Below, one piece after another: positions 1 through 7,065 of a stretch of DNA of 40,892 bases (position 1 is the first letter of the stretch; every line of letters begins with the position of its first letter). The notes under the pieces were generated by a model. It saw nothing but the letters and a program-made list of their open reading frames with translations, was not told the DNA's origin and did no database searches. The stretch is taken from the NCBI GenBank assembly GCA_021813725.1, contig JAKAJN010000013.1, forward strand, positions 1 to 40,892. Reading direction: 5' to 3'. Made by a program: the position numbers and the translations under genes. This DNA comes from a bacterium. GTDB lineage: Bacteria; Gemmatimonadota; Gemmatimonadetes; Gemmatimonadales; Gemmatimonadaceae.

Positions 1-864
1 GCGTGGAACGGCAGCCCGTGGCACGGACCGTCGGTGCGCGACGTCCTCGGCCGCCTCACTGCCGCCGACGCCGCGACGCGCAGCGTGCGCGGGTCGAACA
101 CCCCGTGGCAGTTGGTGCTCCACCTCACGACGTGGGTGGAAGTTGCGCTGTGCCGCATTGACGACCCGGCATACGATCCGCTGGCGTCGATGAACTTCCC
201 TGAGCCGCGGGCGCGTGACGCCGGCCAGTGGACGCGTGATGTGGACGCGCTGGGCTCGACCATCGAGCGCCTGGCCCAGCGCGTCGCCACGATGTCGGAC
301 GCCGAGCTCGATGCGCCGGTCGGGGCACGTGGCTACACGTACACGACCATGCTCGACGGCGAGGCTCAGCATCTGGCGTACCACGCCGGACAGGCGGCGA
401 TGCTCGCGCGGTCGCGGGACGTGGCGCCGCTGCTGGCGCCCGCTCCGGTCTTTCCGCTCAGCGCGGTCGTGTTGGCGGAGCTGGTGCACCGGTACCTGTA
501 TGCCGCCGCGTTCTTTCCACCGCCCATCGTCGGCTGGACCCTGCTCGCCAGCGGCGGCGGGCTCGCGGCGTGGGCCTACGGGCACTTTGTCCGACGGCGC
601 ACACCGGCCGTTCCATGGGTTACACCGCGTAATATCGTGAGTGCCGGCCCGTATCGCTTCAGCCGCAACCCGATGTATCTCGGCTTCCTGCTCGCGCAAG
701 CGGGCGTCGGCTGCCTGCGCCACAACGCGCTCTATCTCGTCCTGCTGCTGCCGACCTGGGCCTTCATCCACTGGGGCGTCGTCCGGCGCGAGGAGCCGTT
801 CCTGCTGCGGAAGTTCGGCCAGCCGTACCGTCAGCTGCTCGACACGACGCGTCGCTGGCTCTAG
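1..864 (+). CDS. DinB-family domain fused to an isoprenylcysteine carboxyl methyltransferase-like membrane domain (5' partial)
   Basis: The frame is open from the first base, and the residues before the first possible start (GTG at 34) already read like a DinB N-terminus (W-H-G-P-S), so the true start lies upstream. The first ~140 residues look like the DinB four-helix bundle, ending in the typical H-x-x-Y-H-A-G-Q segment. After almost no linker the same frame continues as an ICMT/phospholipid-methyltransferase-like domain: two or three hydrophobic segments, the hallmark G-P-Y-R-F-S-R-N-P-M-Y-L-G near 646-684, and the late R-R-E-E-P-F-L-x-x-K-F-G-x-x-Y motif. DinB-like proteins are often thiol-dependent metalloenzymes; ICMT-like domains methylate carboxyl groups or lipids using SAM. 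The joint function is unknown. The gene converges on hrpB with only 24 bp between stops. Domain calls are firm, substrate unknown. Confidence 0.85.
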   Translation, partial: AWNGSPWHGPSVRDVLGRLTAADAATRSVRGSNTPWQLVLHLTTWVEVALCRIDDPAYDPLASMNFPEPRARDAGQWTRDVDALGSTIERLAQRVATMSDAELDAPVGARGYTYTTMLDGEAQHLAYHAGQAAMLARSRDVAPLLAPAPVFPLSAVVLAELVHRYLYAAAFFPPPIVGWTLLASGGGLAAWAYGHFVRRRTPAVPWVTPRNIVSAGPYRFSRNPMYLGFLLAQAGVGCLRHNALYLVLLLPTWAFIHWGVVRREEPFLLRKFGQPYRQLLDTTRRWL

Positions 865-888
865 CGACAGTCGGCCACCCTGCGGCGG

Positions 889-3417
889 TTACTCGCCGCG
901 CCGCTTGGCGCGCGCCGTGGGCTGGGCCGCAAGCGGATCTTCCGGCCAGTGATGCCGCGGATACCGGCCACGCAGGTCCTTCCGCACGTCGAAATACGAA
1001 CGTGCCCAGAAGCCGGCAAGGTCGCGCGTCACTTGCACTGGGCGATGCGCCGGAGAGAGCAGGTGTAGTGTGAGCGGCACCCGGCCGTCGCCGATGCGCG
1101 GCGTCTCGGCGAGACCAAAGAGCTCCTGCAGTCGGATGCGGACCGCGGGCGACTCGCTGTCGCCGTAGTCAATGGGCAGGCGCGATCCGGTGGGTGCGAC
1201 CCAATGCGTGGGCGCGAGCGCGTCGATCCGCTGCCGCTGCTGCCAGGGGAGCCACGACCAAAGCGCGTCGGCGACTTCCACGCGCGCGAGCGCATCGAGC
1301 GTGCCAACGGAGACCAACGTTGGGAGCAGCCAGTCGTCGAGCGCCGCGAACAGGGCGTCGTCGCCGACATCGGGGTACGCGCCGTCGCAGCGCCGGCAAA
1401 AGGCGAGGCGCTCGCGCAGGCGGGTGGCGCGCTCGTCCCACCGCAGCACCGCCAGTCCCTCGGCGCGAACGAGCGACGCCAACGCCGCCGCGGCCTCCTC
1501 GGCGGACGGCGCGTCCAGTGGTCGCTCGCGCAATGGAATCGCGCCGAGTCGCGACACTCGACTGAGGCGCAGCGTCCGCCTGGTGTCATCCCATCGGCTG
1601 GTCACCTCTTCCGTGATGTGCGCGGCAAAGTGTGCCGTGACGTCATCAGCGGTGAGGGCGGCCGCCATCCAGATGCGGCTTTCGCGCGGATCGCCGTCGA
1701 GTTCCGCGATCGCCAGCCACTCGGCCGCGCCCAGCGGCTGCGCGACGGCGAATGTCGCGCCGCGGCCGTTGCGCAGGAGGTAGCGCCCCGGCTCGCCCGG
1801 GCGCTGGCGCGCGATGCGGTCGGGATACGCGAGGGCGACGAGCACCCCGACGGCGTCGGACTGCGCTTCGCTCCACGGCTCCCGAGCGCGTTCAGGGCGG
1901 GGCGCACTGGCGACCAGGCCGAGTCCGCGCCGCAACGCGTCGGCCTCCTGCCGCACGCGTTGCACCCGCGCCCGGTCCGCGCCGTGGCGGCTGGCAAAGG
2001 TGGTGTCGCGCAACGCGCGGACCCGATCGGCGAGGTCGGCGTCACCGGCCGACGCATCGCGGGCGAAGATGTCGCGTTCGCCAAGGAGCGCCGCCACATC
2101 GCAGGCGAGCGCGCCGTGGCCGAGCGCCTCGCCGCGCGCCACGAGGTGCGCGAGCCGTGGATGGGCGCCGAGCGCGGCGACGCGGCGGCCGTGCGGGGTG
2201 ATGCGGCCATCCGAATCCAGCGCATCGAGGTCGCGCAGGAGCGCCTGTGCCTGACGAAGCGCGCCGTCGGGCGGCGGGTCGAGCCAGCGCAGCGCCCGCG
2301 CCTCGTGAATGCCGGCGGCGGCCAGTTCGAGCGCGAGCGGTGCGAGGTCCGCCTCGAGCATCTCCGGCGTGCGCTGGGCGAGCAGCTGCGCGTCGTCGCC
2401 CTCGGGCCAGAGCCGATAGCACGTCCCCGGTGCCAGTCGGCCGGCGCGTCCGCGGCGCTGGTCCGCGGCGGCGCGCGAGACGCGTGCGGTCACGAGCCGC
2501 GTCATCCCGCTGCGCGCATCGAAGCGTGGGACGCGCGCGAGCCCGCTGTCGATCACGACGCGCACGCCCTCGATGGTCAGGCTCGTCTCGGCGATGGACG
2601 TCGCGAGCACCACCTTGCGCCGGCCGGCCGGGCTGGGGCGAATGGCGCGATCCTGCGCCTCGAGCGGCATCGCGCCATAAAGCGGAATCACGTCCACGGT
2701 TGGGTCGAGGTCGCCGAGCAGTGCGGCGGCACGCGCGATCTCGCCCTGGCCCGGCAGGAAGACCAGCACGTCCCCCTCGTCATCGCTCAGCGCGGTGCGT
2801 ACTGCGGCCACGGCGGCGCCCTCCGCGCGCTGGCCGTCGCGCGGCGCGCGATGCCGCGTGGCCACCGGGTACAGCCGTCCCTCGCTGCGGATGACAGGTG
2901 CGCCGCCGAGCAGCGCCGCAATGGGCTCGGCATCAATGGTGGCCGACATGATGGCGAGGCGCAGGTCGTCACGGACGAGGGCGCGGGCGTGCAGCGCGAG
3001 GGCCAGGCCGAGGTCGGCGTGCAGGCTGCGCTCGTGAAATTCGTCGAACAGCACCGCCGACACACCCTCCAGCGTCGCATCGTCGCGCAGCATCCGCGTG
3101 AGGACACCTTCGGTGACCACCTCCACGCGCGTGTGCGCCGACACGCGTGACTCGAGCCGGACGCGATACCCGACCGTGCCGCCGACGTCCTCGCCGAGGA
3201 GGTGCGCCATGTGGTGGGCGGCGGCGCGGGCGGCGAGGCGGCGCGGTTCGAGCACGAGTACGCGCCCGGTGCACCAGGCATCGTCCAGCAGGGCCAGCGG
3301 CACGCGCGTTGTCTTGCCCGCACCGGGCGGTGCGACGAGCACCGCCTGCGCGGCGTCGCGCAAGGCGCCGCGCAGGGCCGGCAGGACGTCGTCAATCGGG
3401 AGTCGGGGCGCGCGCAC
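889..3417 (-). CDS. hrpB: ATP-dependent helicase HrpB
   Basis: 842 residues, the usual length for HrpB, a DEAH-type (DExH) superfamily 2 helicase. Visible motifs are Walker A G-A-G-K-T at residues 32-36, D-E-F-H at 125-128, S-A-T at 158-160, and motif VI Q-R-R-G-R-A-G-R in the second RecA domain, followed by the helicase-associated and long HrpB-specific C-terminal regions. The start is GTG at 3417 (V-R-A-P-R-L-P-I-D-D), just before the first conserved segment. Its cellular role is poorly defined in most bacteria; RNA or nucleic-acid remodelling is assumed from the family. It is divergent from lspA across a 105-bp gap. Confidence 0.95.
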   Translation of the reverse strand: MRAPRLPIDDVLPALRGALRDAAQAVLVAPPGAGKTTRVPLALLDDAWCTGRVLVLEPRRLAARAAAHHMAHLLGEDVGGTVGYRVRLESRVSAHTRVEVVTEGVLTRMLRDDATLEGVSAVLFDEFHERSLHADLGLALALHARALVRDDLRLAIMSATIDAEPIAALLGGAPVIRSEGRLYPVATRHRAPRDGQRAEGAAVAAVRTALSDDEGDVLVFLPGQGEIARAAALLGDLDPTVDVIPLYGAMPLEAQDRAIRPSPAGRRKVVLATSIAETSLTIEGVRVVIDSGLARVPRFDARSGMTRLVTARVSRAAADQRRGRAGRLAPGTCYRLWPEGDDAQLLAQRTPEMLEADLAPLALELAAAGIHEARALRWLDPPPDGALRQAQALLRDLDALDSDGRITPHGRRVAALGAHPRLAHLVARGEALGHGALACDVAALLGERDIFARDASAGDADLADRVRALRDTTFASRHGADRARVQRVRQEADALRRGLGLVASAPRPERAREPWSEAQSDAVGVLVALAYPDRIARQRPGEPGRYLLRNGRGATFAVAQPLGAAEWLAIAELDGDPRESRIWMAAALTADDVTAHFAAHITEEVTSRWDDTRRTLRLSRVSRLGAIPLRERPLDAPSAEEAAAALASLVRAEGLAVLRWDERATRLRERLAFCRRCDGAYPDVGDDALFAALDDWLLPTLVSVGTLDALARVEVADALWSWLPWQQRQRIDALAPTHWVAPTGSRLPIDYGDSESPAVRIRLQELFGLAETPRIGDGRVPLTLHLLSPAHRPVQVTRDLAGFWARSYFDVRKDLRGRYPRHHWPEDPLAAQPTARAKRRGE

Positions 3418-3522
3418 AGCGAGTTTGGGGGTAGCGCGCCGGGCGGGTTCCCGCCACCGGCGTCACGGCGGTAAGTTAGGGCGAACGCCCGGTGCAGTCC
3501 ACGACGCTCCCCCCACACCCGC

Positions 3523-4047
3523 ATGTTCTCCACGCTTCGCGACCGCCTCTTCATCTCCATCGCGCTCGGCATTCTCGCGGGCGACATTGTCACCAAGCGC
3601 ATTGCGCAGGCGCGGCTGCCGCTGCACCAGCCGCAGGAGGTGCTTGGCGACGTGCTGCGCTGGACGCTGACGTACAACACCGGCGCGGCGATGAACATGC
3701 ACCTCGGCTCTTCGTCGCGCGTGATCTTCTCGGTCGTCGCGATCGTGATGATCTTCATCATCGTGCGGATGTGGCGTCGCCTGCCGCCCACCTCGAGCTG
3801 GCTGGCCGCCTCCCTCGGCATGATCGCCGCCGGCGCCGCCGGCAACCTGATTGACCGGCTGCGCAGTGCGCAGGGCGTGGTGGACTTCATTGACGTCGGC
3901 ATCGGCACCTCCCGCTTCTGGACGTTCAACGTGGCCGACTCCGGCGTGACGGTGGGCGCGGTGATCCTGGCGATTCTCACGTGGCGCGAACCCGTGGCCG
4001 ACGACGCGGCGGCTCCGAAGGACGAGGACGCGCCGCCGCCGGCGTAA
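3523..4047 (+). CDS. lspA: Lipoprotein signal peptidase (signal peptidase II)
   Basis: 174-residue polytopic inner-membrane aspartyl protease that cleaves prolipoprotein signal peptides after lipidation. Family blocks are clear: Y-N-T-G-A-A near 51-56, G-N-L-I-D-R at 107-112, V-V-D-F-I-D-V with the first catalytic Asp at D121, and F-N-V-A-D-S with the second at D139; their spacing matches known LspA enzymes. Four hydrophobic segments are present and the last ~20 residues form an acidic, proline-rich tail. ATG 3523 puts the first membrane helix at residues ~8-24. Several lipoproteins encoded in this window are likely substrates. The next gene starts 17 bp downstream. Confidence 0.96.
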   Translation: MFSTLRDRLFISIALGILAGDIVTKRIAQARLPLHQPQEVLGDVLRWTLTYNTGAAMNMHLGSSSRVIFSVVAIVMIFIIVRMWRRLPPTSSWLAASLGMIAAGAAGNLIDRLRSAQGVVDFIDVGIGTSRFWTFNVADSGVTVGAVILAILTWREPVADDAAAPKDEDAPPPA

Positions 4048-4064
4048 GCGTGTCGAGCGGCCAC

Positions 4065-4793
4065 ATGACCACTGCGTTCATCGCTGGCGCCACCGGGTAC
4101 ACCGGACGGCACGTCACCGAGCGCCTTTCCCGCGAAGGGGTGCGCACGATCGCCCACGTGCGCCCCGATTCGCCGGCGCTGGGCGCGTGGACGTCGCGCT
4201 TCGCGGCGGCGGGCGCGCAGGTGGATGCGACGCCGTGGACCGACGAAATGGCACGCACCATGGCGCGCCTGCGTCCCGATGTCGTCTTCGCGCTCCTCGG
4301 CACGACGCGCGCCCGCGCGGCGCGCGACGAGCGCGCCACCGGCGCGGCGGCCGGCTACGATGCGGTGGACTACGGCTTGAGCGCGCTCCTCCTGCGGGCC
4401 GTGCGCACGGCGGAAATCCGGCCGCGCTTCGTGTATCTCTCGTCGATCGGCGCGCGGGAAGACAGCCGCAATGCGTATCTGGCCGTGCGCGGGCGCTTCG
4501 AGCGCGAGTTGCAGGAGAGCGGCTTGCCATACCTGATTGTGCGGCCGTCGTTCATCTCGGGGAGCGATCGCGACGAGCGACGAGTGGCCGAGCGCGCGGC
4601 GAGCCTCGTGGCCGATGCGCTGCTCGGCGTCGCTGCGCTGGCGGGCGCGCACATGCTGCACGATCGCTGGGCCACGCTCTCGGGCGACGCGCTCGCGGCC
4701 GGCATCGTGCGGCTCGCACTCGAAGCGCGCGACGGGCGCGTCATCGCCGACGCCGCCGACGTGCGTCGCGCGCTGCGTCGCGCCGCGCCGTGA
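4065..4793 (+). CDS. NAD(P)-binding atypical short-chain dehydrogenase (NmrA/epimerase-like)
   Basis: 242 residues from ATG 4065 (an in-frame GTG lies at 4050). The N-terminus has a Rossmann dinucleotide-binding loop, A-F-I-A-G-A-T-G-Y-T-G-R, typical of atypical SDR/NmrA-like proteins. The usual Y-x-x-x-K catalytic pair is not intact: the equivalent segment reads N-A-Y-L-A-V-R-G-R-F-E-R, with Arg where Lys is expected, so catalysis as a standard SDR is doubtful and a binding or sensor role is possible. It follows lspA by 17 bp and overlaps the next methyltransferase gene by 4 bp, suggesting co-translation. Substrate not recognisable. Confidence 0.8.
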   Translation: MTTAFIAGATGYTGRHVTERLSREGVRTIAHVRPDSPALGAWTSRFAAAGAQVDATPWTDEMARTMARLRPDVVFALLGTTRARAARDERATGAAAGYDAVDYGLSALLLRAVRTAEIRPRFVYLSSIGAREDSRNAYLAVRGRFERELQESGLPYLIVRPSFISGSDRDERRVAERAASLVADALLGVAALAGAHMLHDRWATLSGDALAAGIVRLALEARDGRVIADAADVRRALRRAAP

Positions 4794-5389
4794 CCAAGCG
4801 CTACGACCAGGCGTATTTCGACCGCTGGTACCGCGACCCGCGGCACCGCGTGACGACGCCCGCGGGGGTGCGCCGCAAGGTGCGCCTGGTGCTCGGCGTG
4901 GCCGAGGCGCTGCTCGCGCGCCCGGTGCGCAGCGTCCTCGATGTCGGCTGCGGGGAGGGCGCGTGGCGCGCCCACTTTCTCACCGAGCGTCCGCAGGCCG
5001 TGTACGTCGGGGTCGACTCCAGCGAGTATGTGGTGCGCCGCTTTGGGCGCTCGCGCGGCATCCGTGCCGGCTCCTTCGGTACGCTGGGCACGCTCGGACT
5101 CTCGGACCGGTTCGACGTCATCGTCTGCTGCGATGTGCTGCAGTACGTGCCGGCCGAGGAACTGAACCCCGGCCTGCAGGGTGTGGCCACGCTGCTCGGC
5201 GGCGTCGCGTATCTCGAGGCGTTCACCACCCTCGATGAGCTCGAGGGCGACAAGCGGCACTGGCACCACCGCACGCCGGCGATGTACCGTCACGCCTTCC
5301 GCGACGCCGGCCTGACCAGCGTCGGCATGCAGTGCTATGTCGGCGCGGCGCTGCGCGACACGACGCTTGCGCTGGAGCGCGCGGAGTAG
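4790..5389 (+). CDS. Class I SAM-dependent methyltransferase
   Basis: 199 residues starting at GTG 4790, which overlaps the upstream stop as GTGA. Motif I, V-L-D-V-G-C-G-E-G, lies near residues 46-54; the following acidic V-G-V-D-S-S and the F-D-V-I-V-C-C-D-V-L-Q-Y-V post-I/motif II region are also clear, giving a Rossmann-fold methyltransferase. The N-terminal Y-D-Q-A-Y-F-D-x-W-Y resembles small-molecule methyltransferases of the methyltransf_11/25 type. Substrate unknown. Translational coupling to the SDR-like gene suggests a shared pathway or regulation, an inference only. Confidence 0.85.
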   Translation: MTKRYDQAYFDRWYRDPRHRVTTPAGVRRKVRLVLGVAEALLARPVRSVLDVGCGEGAWRAHFLTERPQAVYVGVDSSEYVVRRFGRSRGIRAGSFGTLGTLGLSDRFDVIVCCDVLQYVPAEELNPGLQGVATLLGGVAYLEAFTTLDELEGDKRHWHHRTPAMYRHAFRDAGLTSVGMQCYVGAALRDTTLALERAE

Positions 5390-5459
5390 GCCCCGCGCGA
5401 GCGCCGCGCTACCTTTCCCTGCGTTCGCCTGCTCGACCGCGCACTCCAGCCGTCCCGCC

Positions 5460-6098
5460 ATGAACATCGCCGACATGCGCCAGCAGTATTCCACCGTGGG
5501 GATCACTCGCGAGGAGCTGCACGACGATCCGGTGGAGCAGTTCCGCGCCTGGTTCGACCAGGCCTGCCAGTCCGGCCTGCACGAGCCCAACGCCATGTCG
5601 CTCGCCACCGCGTGGCGCGACGGCCGGCCGCTGGTGCGCACGGTCCTGCTCAAGCAGTTCGATGCGCGCGGGTTTGTGTTCTTCACGAACTTCGAGAGCC
5701 GCAAGGCGCAGCAACTCGCCGAAAACCCGCGGGCCGCGCTGCTCTTTCCGTGGGTGGCGCTCGAGCGGCAGGTGATGATCGCGGGGGCGGTGGAGCGCGT
5801 CTCCATCGCGGACGCGACGGCCTACTTCATCACCCGGCCCGTCGGCAGTCAGCTCGCCGCGTGGGCCTCGCCGCAGAGCTCCGTGCTCACGTCGCGGCAG
5901 ATGCTCGAGATGAAATGGGAGGAGATGAAGCGCAAGTTCGCCGACGGCAAGATTCCACTGCCGTCATTCTGGGGCGGCTATCGGGTCATTCCCGAGTCCT
6001 TCGAGTTCTGGCAGGGGCGGGCCAACCGCCTGCACGACCGCTTCCAGTACACACGGGACGGCGACGCGCGCTGGCGCATCGAGCGGCTGGCTCCCTAG
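5460..6098 (+). CDS. pdxH: Pyridoxamine/pyridoxine 5'-phosphate oxidase
   Basis: 212 residues, normal for PdxH, the FMN enzyme that oxidises pyridoxine or pyridoxamine 5'-phosphate to the cofactor PLP. The start at ATG 5460 gives M-N-I-A-D-M-R-Q-Q-Y. FMN-binding blocks R-T-V-L-L-K and F-F-T-N-F-E-S-R-K-A-Q-Q-L are present, and the C-terminal signature E-F-W-Q-G-R-x-x-R-L-H-D-R is complete. Several PLP enzymes in this window (class V aminotransferase, threonine aldolase, HisC-like protein) would depend on this cofactor. The gene is followed by a strong hairpin. Confidence 0.97.
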   Translation: MNIADMRQQYSTVGITREELHDDPVEQFRAWFDQACQSGLHEPNAMSLATAWRDGRPLVRTVLLKQFDARGFVFFTNFESRKAQQLAENPRAALLFPWVALERQVMIAGAVERVSIADATAYFITRPVGSQLAAWASPQSSVLTSRQMLEMKWEEMKRKFADGKIPLPSFWGGYRVIPESFEFWQGRANRLHDRFQYTRDGDARWRIERLAP

Positions 6099-6110
6099 CT
6101 CGACGGACGT

Positions 6111-6142
6111 GCGACGGCGACTCCACGGGGAGTCGCCGTCGC
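6111..6142. terminator. Bidirectional terminator hairpin between pdxH and the NrfJ-like lipoprotein gene
   Basis: Perfect 14-bp inverted repeat (6111-6124 with 6129-6142) around the loop ACGG. It lies between the convergent stops at 6098 (plus) and 6151 (minus). There is no clear T tract on either side, so this is a strong stem of probable termination or 3'-end-protecting function. Confidence 0.75.
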
Positions 6143-6150
6143 CGGAGCGG

Positions 6151-6951
6151 TTACGGCTTCACGATCTTCGCTTCCTCGAGGATCACGGCGTACTTGTACC
6201 CGGCGCCAAAGTCCTTGCTCGTCTTCACCGTGCCGCGCACCGTGATGGTCTGGCCCTTGGCCGTCTCATCCATCGTCGTGACGGTGATGTCGTTGGTGGC
6301 CTTCGCGGCGTCGCCGCTCCCGTCCTGCAGGTGAATCCAGTTCTTCCCCATCACCTGCGGGTTGTACTTCACGACCGTGCCGCGGATGCTGATGGCCTTG
6401 CCGACCAGCGCGTCCTTCTGGGCGAAGGTTTCGGCGATCGTGTACGCACCCGGCCCGGCCGCCTTCTCCACCTTGCCCACCTTGACCGGTTCGCTGGTGG
6501 ACGACGGCATTCCCGCGTGCGGGTTGGCGCCGGCTTCCATCGCGCCGTCGGCTGGCGCCGCTCCGGCGCCATTGACCGCCGCATCCGCGCCATCGGGCGT
6601 CAGCGTGCCGAAGTACACTTCGTCGAAGGTGCGCTTCAGCGCCTTCGACTCGAACTTCGTCATCAGCATCGGGTTGTACACACGGACGTTCGCACCCTTC
6701 GCGATTGACGTCTGCGGCACTGCCGCCCAGACATCGCCCTGCGGCGTCTTGACCTGCAGGTAGGTGTATGGCGGCGCGTCGAGTCTCTCGAGCACCTCGC
6801 CGGCGAGCGCGCCGGCCGGCGGCGCGGCCTCGGCGGCACCCGGCGTCGCGGGCGCCTGACTCAGCGGAACCTTGTCAGTCTCCGCGTTCTTGGAATATGA
6901 ACCGCAGCCGGCGACGACCGTTGCCAGCAGCAGGGAAAGAGCGGAACGCAT
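6151..6951 (-). CDS. NrfJ-like two-domain lipoprotein of the multihaem cluster
   Basis: 266 residues from ATG 6951, which has a good ribosome site (CAGGAG, about 8 nt upstream). The N-terminus is a lipoprotein signal with lipobox V-A-G-C (Cys16), then a low-complexity Ala/Pro linker. Residues ~50-116 (G-E-V-L-E-R-L..., Y-T-Y-L-Q-V-K-T, V-W-A-A-V-P, F-E-S-K-A-L-x-R-T-F-D-E-V-Y-F) resemble NrfJ-type proteins found beside cytochrome c nitrite reductases. Residues ~183-265 form a second OB-fold-like domain (G-T-V-V-K-Y-N..., G-K-N-W-I-H-L-Q-D-G-S-G, I-T-V-R-G-T-V). It lies downstream of the 7-haem cytochrome gene on the same strand. A role in assembling or supporting periplasmic redox proteins is inferred; no catalytic motif is visible. 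Confidence 0.8.
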   Translation of the reverse strand: MRSALSLLLATVVAGCGSYSKNAETDKVPLSQAPATPGAAEAAPPAGALAGEVLERLDAPPYTYLQVKTPQGDVWAAVPQTSIAKGANVRVYNPMLMTKFESKALKRTFDEVYFGTLTPDGADAAVNGAGAAPADGAMEAGANPHAGMPSSTSEPVKVGKVEKAAGPGAYTIAETFAQKDALVGKAISIRGTVVKYNPQVMGKNWIHLQDGSGDAAKATNDITVTTMDETAKGQTITVRGTVKTSKDFGAGYKYAVILEEAKIVKP

Positions 6952-7023
6952 GAACGATACTCCTGAGTTGGTCTTGTTGGCTGCTACGGGTCCTGCTCCC
7001 GGAATGTAACCGGGCACTGCGCG

Positions 7024-7058
7024 GCGGTGGGCGCGCCGGGTGCGGCCGCGCCCACCGC
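7024..7058 (-). terminator. Hairpin between the 7-haem cytochrome gene and the NrfJ-like lipoprotein gene
   Basis: Perfect 12-bp stem (7024-7035 with 7047-7058), 11-nt loop, just downstream of the cytochrome stop (7066-7068) in the minus-strand direction. A smaller stem, CCCGG/CCGGG (6998-7002 with 7010-7014), follows. No T tract, so it may give partial termination or set the ratio of the two gene products. Confidence 0.5.
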
Positions 7059-7065
7059 GTCGCAC

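Noticed and set aside
1204-3150. Long plus-strand open frame (648 codons) opposite hrpB
   Set aside because: It is antisense to a fully recognisable helicase, and its translation is Arg/Ala-rich without domains; such frames are expected in DNA of this GC content.
2787-4661. Long minus-strand open frame spanning hrpB, lspA and the SDR-like gene
   Set aside because: It covers three well-supported genes and their gaps, has no recognisable motif, and is a composition artefact.
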